NCBI GenBank assembly: GCA_900542475.1
Contig: UQNO01000025.1
Span: forward strand, 1-28,110
Length of the DNA: 28,110 nucleotides
Direction of reading: 5' to 3'
Source of the DNA: an uncultured Bacteroidota bacterium
GTDB taxonomy: Bacteria > Bacteroidota > Bacteroidia > Bacteroidales > F082
A program made the translations under genes and the position numbers. Of the stretch, positions 23,845-28,110 are shown in pieces (positions within the stretch are counted from its first letter, which is position 1; each line of letters starts with the position of its first letter). A model generated the notes under the pieces. That model did no database searches. It was given only the letters and a program-made list of their open reading frames with translations, and was not told the origin of the DNA.

Positions 23845-24768
23845 ATGATTGAAACATTGACAATCGGCTCGCTGAAATGGCGTCATGTGACGAATCCGGC
23901 GGATGAAGACTTTAAATTTTTGAAGGAAAAATTTCATTTCCACCCTTTGGACATTGAAGACTGTAAATCAGTCAACCAACGCCCGAAAATAGATATCTAC
24001 GACGACTATTACTTCCTGATTCTTCAGTATCCTAATTTTGACCGTCAGAACAAATTCATCAAGACAAAAGAGGTGAAGTTCTTCTGGGGCGAGGATTATA
24101 TCATCACCATCGAGAAATCGCCATGGTATGTGAGCCAGCTGTTCAACGAATATCAGGAACGCGACATGAACGAACTTGAGAAAAACCTCAAGACATCTGA
24201 CATACTGCTGTATCGTATCTTTGAAAAACTGATGATGGAGTCTCTTTATTTATTGAAGAAGGTGGGACTCGACCTCGAGTTGATAAACCGCGAGCTTTTC
24301 GGTACGAAACAAGTGAAAATCATCGAAAGAATAAGTGTCACGAGGAAGAATATCATCACAGTGAACACCATCTTCAAGCCTCAATTGAGGGTGTTCCACG
24401 CATTCGAGACAGGTCAGATTAAAGGTTTCGGCGATGTCGAATATATGGAAGACTACTGGGGCAATATCCTCGACTACTACCAGAAAGTATGGGATATGAC
24501 CGAAGACTATGAGGACTTGATTGAGGGTCTTTCCAAGACCTTCGACTCGATGCAGACAAATAAAACGAACGAAATCATGAAGATTCTCACTCTGATTTCG
24601 TCCATTATACTTCCGTTGACATTTATCACCGGAATTTTCGGTATGAATGTGGTGTTCCCGTTTATCCCGGAAGGCTCAACCACTGCAATATGGATTATTG
24701 TAGGCGTGATGGCCTTGATGGGAATGGGGTTGACGCTTTTGTTCAGACACCGTAAATGGTGGTTTTAG
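23845..24768 (+). CDS. corA: CorA-family Mg2+/Co2+ transporter
   Basis: A 307-aa CorA-family (2-TM-GxN) inner-membrane channel for divalent cations. The large N-terminal cytoplasmic domain (about residues 1-240) includes FHPLDIEDCKSVNQRPKIDIYDDY and a long helix region. Two C-terminal helices follow. The first (LTLISSIILPLTFITGIF) ends in the selectivity motif GMN, and the second (IWIIVGVMALMGMGLTLLF) is followed by a basic tail. Unusually for this phylum, a strong purine-rich stretch, AAAGGGGG, lies about 7 nt before the ATG. The leader holds two identical palindromes. The stop codon overlaps that of the convergent lipoprotein gene. Substrate cannot be decided from sequence; Mg2+ is the usual one. 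Confidence 0.93.
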   Translation: MIETLTIGSLKWRHVTNPADEDFKFLKEKFHFHPLDIEDCKSVNQRPKIDIYDDYYFLILQYPNFDRQNKFIKTKEVKFFWGEDYIITIEKSPWYVSQLFNEYQERDMNELEKNLKTSDILLYRIFEKLMMESLYLLKKVGLDLELINRELFGTKQVKIIERISVTRKNIITVNTIFKPQLRVFHAFETGQIKGFGDVEYMEDYWGNILDYYQKVWDMTEDYEDLIEGLSKTFDSMQTNKTNEIMKILTLISSIILPLTFITGIFGMNVVFPFIPEGSTTAIWIIVGVMALMGMGLTLLFRHRKWWF

Positions 24769-25319
24769 TTGATTTCAAAAGAGTTGCATTCAATATGATA
24801 GAAAACAATGGGTTCGCCGTTGTTTTTTTCTATTTTTTTGCGGAAAGCCTTTATTTGGAGTAATTGGGCGTTGTCTCCCTCGTCGTTCTCGTCTATCTCA
24901 ATACCCGCGGCTTTGTTTTCTGTTCCGCAGTGACCTTCTTCCGCAGTCTCGCCTTTCATCAACTGCTCGTTGACCTCGTCTTCCCATTTGTTAAGATAGT
25001 CCTCGTCAATGGTTTGAGTGATTTTCACTGTACCGCGTACAGTGTAAACTTTGCCGATGGTTTCCTTGTCGAAAGGCTTCATGTCCGGATTTGTGAACAC
25101 TGTGACAAGTTCTTCTCCGCCATTTTCTGATGTCAGGAATAGTTTTCTGCCGCTGTGCGAGCAGATGTGGGTGGCGATGCCGGTGATTGAGACCTCTTTG
25201 TCAACAAGTTTTGATGCCTGCTGTTTGAAATTCTCCACCGAGACATTGGTTGGTTTGCTGCAAGATGCGACAAATAGCGCAAAAAACGCAACTAATAATG
25301 ATAATGTTGACTTTTTCAT
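24765..25319 (-). CDS. Lipoprotein with OB-fold-like domain, function unknown
   Basis: A 184-aa lipoprotein (lipobox FVASC, Cys20). ATG 25319 starts a clear signal; a longer frame upstream would run through the intergenic hairpin and is rejected. After the signal, residues 30-110 read like a beta-barrel of OB-fold type: LVDKEVSITGIATHICSHSGRKLFLTS, then GKVYTVRGTVKITQTI. They carry a Cys/His pair, HICSH. An acidic linker rich in Glu/Asp follows (about 120-150), then a short ending KNNGEPIVFYHIECNSFEI. Similar small OB-fold lipoproteins occur in Bacteroidota without known function; metal or haem binding is possible but unproven. Its stop overlaps the corA stop by 4 nt in opposite orientation. 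Confidence 0.75.
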   Translation of the reverse strand: MKKSTLSLLVAFFALFVASCSKPTNVSVENFKQQASKLVDKEVSITGIATHICSHSGRKLFLTSENGGEELVTVFTNPDMKPFDKETIGKVYTVRGTVKITQTIDEDYLNKWEDEVNEQLMKGETAEEGHCGTENKAAGIEIDENDEGDNAQLLQIKAFRKKIEKNNGEPIVFYHIECNSFEIN

Positions 25320-25341
25320 TTTTGGTGTGATTTTTAAAAAT

Positions 25342-25370
25342 GTAGAGATGTCACATCGTGACATCTCTAC
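25342..25370 (-). terminator. Second GTAGAGA-family hairpin
   Basis: GTAGAGATGTCAC (25342-25354), loop ATC, GTGACATCTCTAC (25358-25370): a perfect 13-bp stem. On the minus strand ATTTTTAAAAATC follows, so it can serve as an intrinsic terminator for the CTD-protein gene at 25468-27423. It is the same element as 10436-10464, with two compensatory base-pair changes. It lies 23 bp upstream of the OB lipoprotein start. Confidence 0.8.
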
Positions 25371-25383
25371 TGAAATTTAGCAT

Positions 25384-25467
25384 CTAATATCTAATAGTTA
25401 ATGTCTAATGTCTAATGTCTAATGGCTATTAGCTATTAGCTATTAGCTATTAGCTATAGCCATTAGC
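25384..25467. repeat. Second heptanucleotide repeat array
   Basis: Starting at 25384, units CTAATAT, CTAATAG, TTAATGT and CTAATGT (x2) lead into CTAATGG, then four CTATTAG units, a 6-nt CTATAG and CCATTAG. CTAATGGCTAT (25419-25429) and ATAGCCATTAG (25456-25466) are perfect reverse complements enclosing the CTATTAG run. The array ends one base before the stop codon of the CTD-protein gene and starts 13 bp from the GTAGAGA hairpin. Confidence 0.9.
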
Positions 25468-27423
25468 TTATTTCACAACGACTTTTGTTGTTTTGCTGAA
25501 GCCGTTGGCGTTGACTGTGCAGAAGTAAACACCGCTTTCGAGGTCGATATTAATGCTGTTTTCACCTGTTGTGAGGGCTTTGTTGAAGCTCTTCACTGTC
25601 TGACCGGCGAGATTGACGAAAGTGATTGTCGCATTGACATTCGTGGCCGAGCCGACCACGATGTAGTCTGTCGCAGGATTAGGATAGATGTTATAGACGA
25701 CATCTTGAGCCTTTATTTCTTCGGTATCGAGGTTGGAGAGACAGTCAGGGACAATCTTGACAACATGGATTAAGTTTTCTGTCGCTGCTGTTTGAGTTGC
25801 ATAGTTGCCGGTGTAGAGACCAACTTTATCATCGCCTTGGTAACCAAGCCAGAATTCACCGGCGTTGTTGACGTTGAGAACGCTGATTGTGAAGATTCCC
25901 TCGGTGTAGATGAGCATGATGTCTTCAAAGAGGTCGTCTTTATTTTGATGCCAGTAACCAAGTTCTGCGTCGTAATAGCTTACATATATACTTCTGTAGT
26001 ATCTGCCCTCGTCTTCACGTAGTGTGCAAGGTGCCGAGAATGCGCATGCGATGTTGCCGGCAGGGTCGCATGATAATGCAGGCATGCCTGACTGTCCGCT
26101 GCGGAATTTGTAGAAGTAGTCGTTTTCTACATAGAATTTGTCATTCTCGTACAAAACAATATTGCCTTGTTCGTCATAGAACATTGGGAGGTAACCTATC
26201 CATTTTGTCGAGTCGGCAATCATTTTGATATAACCCGGGTTCTCTTCATCTGGCCACCAGAGTCTCAAGGCGTGGTGTGGGTTGCCGTCGATGGACTGGA
26301 TAGGAGCATCTTGTGTGTCGTTCCAATAGTAAATTCCGTCAACAGCTCTGCCACGGAATGTGGTGTACATGTTGCCAACTTCGGAGTGCAAATACTCGTA
26401 GGTGTTCATTGCTACGTGGACAACGCCGTTGTTGTCGATAACGAGAGCTGTGTTGGCTGGACCGAACACTGTGTCCGTAAAGACTGACTGTGGGTCTGTT
26501 TCCCAATCCAAGCCATAATATGGGTTTTCCCAGACAACTGTTCTTGTCCAAGTCTGACCGTCATCGGTTGATTTGTACATGAGAACATGGCTCTGGAGGT
26601 CGTCTGAATAGACGATGGCGACATTGTGTCCGTTGGCTGCAATTGAATAGGCATCTGCGCTATAGGTGTTGTGTTCTTCGCCTGTTGCTGCAAGTGGCGA
26701 GTATTCGCATGTCCAGTTGACAGCATCTTCTGAACGGTAGTAAACCTGGAAGTGCTCTACAGGAGTGCCTGAATGCTGAATGTCGGCAATCACGTGGATG
26801 ATGTTGTGGTTGTCGCCTGAAGTCGCCACTCTTGGCCATGCGGCATCGTCGCCTGGATAAGGAAAACCTTCCGGAGCTGATGGAAGAGTGCTCTTGAGAA
26901 TCCATTCGCCTTGACCGGCTGTTTCTCTCACCCAGCAGCGAATAGGGGCGTGTGAAAGGAGGATTTCTCCGTTTTCACCCCACCGTGCAATTGTCGGCCA
27001 ACCGGTTCTGTAGTCACCCTCAACGCGGGCTTCTGGCATGTCGCCCCATGATGTGCCGTCGTAGAAGTTGTAACCTGTACCGCGGTCGCTGTTTACAGTG
27101 TTGGCCTCATGCGACATCATTGCTGTGACAGCGACTGAACCGTTAGAGAACTGAACCATGCGGTTTGAACACCAGCTGTTTGACTGGAGGTCGAAATTTG
27201 TCATGATTGTCTCGGCATCGTCCATGCTCAAATACCTGTTGACGACAACGCTCTTGGCTGTGGTCGGAACATAAGTTGCTGATTCTGCTGTTGCTTCTGT
27301 GCCGACAATAACTTTGTCTTTGCTGACAGTAACAGCTTTGAGGTCGTTCTTTATGACCTGTTTTTGTGCGAATGCACCGAAGCCTAAAACAAGGCTTAAC
27401 GAAAGTAAAAGTACTTTTTTCAT
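25468..27423 (-). CDS. Secreted beta-propeller-like protein with T9SS type A sorting domain
   Basis: A 651-aa protein with a signal peptide (VLLLSLSLVLGFGAFAQ). The middle (about residues 80-540) is beta-rich with propeller-like blocks. One clear Asp-box, STDDGQTW, and degenerate forms such as SEDAVNWT point to a sialidase/BNR-type propeller, but no catalytic set of sialidase residues is evident. The last 80 residues are a T9SS sorting domain: YNIYPNPATDYIVVGS, ITFVNLAGQTVKSFN, GENSINIDLESGVYFCTV, TTKVVVK. The protein should cross the outer membrane by the type IX system and lose this domain. It has a -7 box upstream and a hairpin terminator beyond the heptad array. Function unknown. Confidence 0.88.
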   Translation of the reverse strand: MKKVLLLSLSLVLGFGAFAQKQVIKNDLKAVTVSKDKVIVGTEATAESATYVPTTAKSVVVNRYLSMDDAETIMTNFDLQSNSWCSNRMVQFSNGSVAVTAMMSHEANTVNSDRGTGYNFYDGTSWGDMPEARVEGDYRTGWPTIARWGENGEILLSHAPIRCWVRETAGQGEWILKSTLPSAPEGFPYPGDDAAWPRVATSGDNHNIIHVIADIQHSGTPVEHFQVYYRSEDAVNWTCEYSPLAATGEEHNTYSADAYSIAANGHNVAIVYSDDLQSHVLMYKSTDDGQTWTRTVVWENPYYGLDWETDPQSVFTDTVFGPANTALVIDNNGVVHVAMNTYEYLHSEVGNMYTTFRGRAVDGIYYWNDTQDAPIQSIDGNPHHALRLWWPDEENPGYIKMIADSTKWIGYLPMFYDEQGNIVLYENDKFYVENDYFYKFRSGQSGMPALSCDPAGNIACAFSAPCTLREDEGRYYRSIYVSYYDAELGYWHQNKDDLFEDIMLIYTEGIFTISVLNVNNAGEFWLGYQGDDKVGLYTGNYATQTAATENLIHVVKIVPDCLSNLDTEEIKAQDVVYNIYPNPATDYIVVGSATNVNATITFVNLAGQTVKSFNKALTTGENSINIDLESGVYFCTVNANGFSKTTKVVVK

Positions 27424-27470
27424 TTTTAATTTTTTTTGGTATTAAACAATATTCAATCTTAATTCAGATG

Positions 27471-27478
27471 CAAAAATA
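27471..27478 (-). promoter_or_regulatory. -7 box of the CTD-protein gene
   Basis: Minus-strand TATTTTTG matches TAnnTTTG, 47 nt before the start codon at 27423. No clear -33 box is seen. Confidence 0.5.
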
Positions 27479-27574
27479 CAAAAATTTGTTTACCATGCAT
27501 ATTTTTTTTAAAAAATTTTTCAATTAAGGTACTGAAAAATTATGTAATTTTATGGCTTGAAAAATTTAAATAAA

Positions 27575-28110
27575 ATGAGAAGACTAACCTTATCTATTGT
27601 ATTGATGTTGCTTTTTGCAGCATGTTCTACGGAAACGACGCAAGATGTCGCTTGTTATGTGGATGCTTTTATCGGAACAGGCGGTCACGGACACACTTAT
27701 CCGGGCGCCACTGCGCCTTTCGGAATGGTGCAACTCAGTCCGGACACCAGAATGGATGACTGGGACGGCTGCTCCGGCTATCATATCTCTGACAATCATA
27801 TACTTGGATTCAGCCATACGCATCTGAGCGGAACGGGTTGTAATGACTACGGGGATTTTCGTTTTATGCCTATCGTTGGCGAGAAGCATTATAAATCAAG
27901 GGATTACCGTTCTTCTTTCCGTCATGAGAGCGAGGTGGCGCGTCCTGGTTATTACAGCGTTGTTCTTGACGACTATGATATAAAGGTGGAGCTTGCCGCC
28001 GGAGTGCGTGCCGCGATGCACCGTTATATTTTCCCTCAAGGAGAAAATGCTTCTGTGATTTTGGATTTGAAGGAATCGACGCTGTCGTCAGAAAAGATTT
28101 ATGAGGCTTG
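27575..28110 (+). CDS. GH92-family alpha-mannosidase lipoprotein, 5' part
   Basis: From ATG 27575 the frame is open to the window edge (178 codons), so the gene continues to the right. A lipoprotein signal (MRRLTLSIVLMLLFAAC, Cys17) is followed by YVDAFIGTGGHGHTYPGATAPFGMVQLSPD and GYHISDNHILGFSHTHLSGTGC. These are the N-terminal signature of GH92, Ca2+-dependent exo-alpha-mannosidases that trim N-glycans, mannan or phosphomannan. The full enzyme is usually about 750 residues. As a surface or periplasmic lipoprotein it would belong to a glycan-use pathway; no SusC/SusD pair is visible in the window. I see no convincing promoter box in the 150 bp between it and the divergent CTD gene. Confidence 0.92.
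   Translation, partial: MRRLTLSIVLMLLFAACSTETTQDVACYVDAFIGTGGHGHTYPGATAPFGMVQLSPDTRMDDWDGCSGYHISDNHILGFSHTHLSGTGCNDYGDFRFMPIVGEKHYKSRDYRSSFRHESEVARPGYYSVVLDDYDIKVELAAGVRAAMHRYIFPQGENASVILDLKESTLSSEKIYEA

Noticed and set aside
23781..23845. Mg2+-sensing riboswitch (M-box or similar) in the corA leader
   Set aside because: The leader is only about 60 nt, very AT-rich and lacks the multi-helix structure such riboswitches need.
25320..25364. Longer N-terminus for the OB-fold lipoprotein
   Set aside because: It would be encoded by the GTAGAGA hairpin and would bury the clear lipoprotein signal that starts at 25319.

Overview
The window reads as a chromosomal segment of a Bacteroidales-type member of the Bacteroidota. 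Four things point there. Several genes have a -7 promoter box of the form TAnnTTTG. Most starts lack a strong Shine-Dalgarno. The gene content is phylum-specific: GldD, GldE, a T9SS plug-domain protein and a protein with a C-terminal T9SS sorting domain. The synteny HU / small basic protein / rng next to ssb-gldE-gldD is also typical. It is mostly a dense housekeeping region with small accessory and repeat-rich joints. I see no phage, transposase, CRISPR or integrase.

Layout. 1-3945 (+): 3' part of a GH5-like glycosidase with a C-terminal carboxypeptidase-regulatory-like domain, overlapping an LtaS/sulfatase-superfamily membrane protein. 3988-5486 (+): tyrS, then a 67-aa NqrM-like membrane protein joined by a TAATG overlap. 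5471-5600 holds an orphan fragment of a T9SS sorting domain with a strong stem-loop inside it. 5631-7881 (-): T9SS plug-domain protein followed by apbE. 7950-10430 (+): priA, divergent from the plug gene, with facing -7 boxes. 10493-12804 (-): exbB, a conserved-looking membrane protein and two exbD genes, closed by a GTAGAGA-type hairpin terminator. 12896-12983 (-): tRNA-Ser(GGA). 13142-17208 (-): trpS-hflX-tatD-ansA, probably one operon, with a perfect 19-bp stem-loop between tatD and ansA. 17274-17456: a heptanucleotide-repeat array. 17453-19527 (-): HU, a 29-aa very basic ribosomal-type protein and rng. 19700-23732 (+): ssb-gldE-gldD and a secreted 554-aa protein of unknown function with a duplicated C-terminal unit. 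23845-24768 (+): corA-type transporter preceded by two identical palindromes. 24765-25319 (-): OB-fold-like lipoprotein, overlapping the corA stop. 25342-25467: a second GTAGAGA hairpin and a second heptad array. 25468-27423 (-): secreted beta-propeller-like protein with a T9SS sorting domain. 27575-end (+): start of a GH92 lipoprotein.

Themes. Protein export and the cell surface recur: plug, GldD/GldE, a CTD cargo protein, an orphan CTD scrap, the ExbBD energiser, and the GH5, GH92 and LtaS-like enzymes. Translation is the second theme: tyrS, trpS, tRNA-Ser, hflX, rng and the 29-aa protein. The most unusual material is between genes: two heptad arrays that both abut the stop codon of a minus-strand gene, two hairpins of one family that differ by compensatory changes, and a paired palindrome in front of corA. 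I found no clearly new multi-gene defence or mobile system. All identifications are from reading the sequence; no database search was run.
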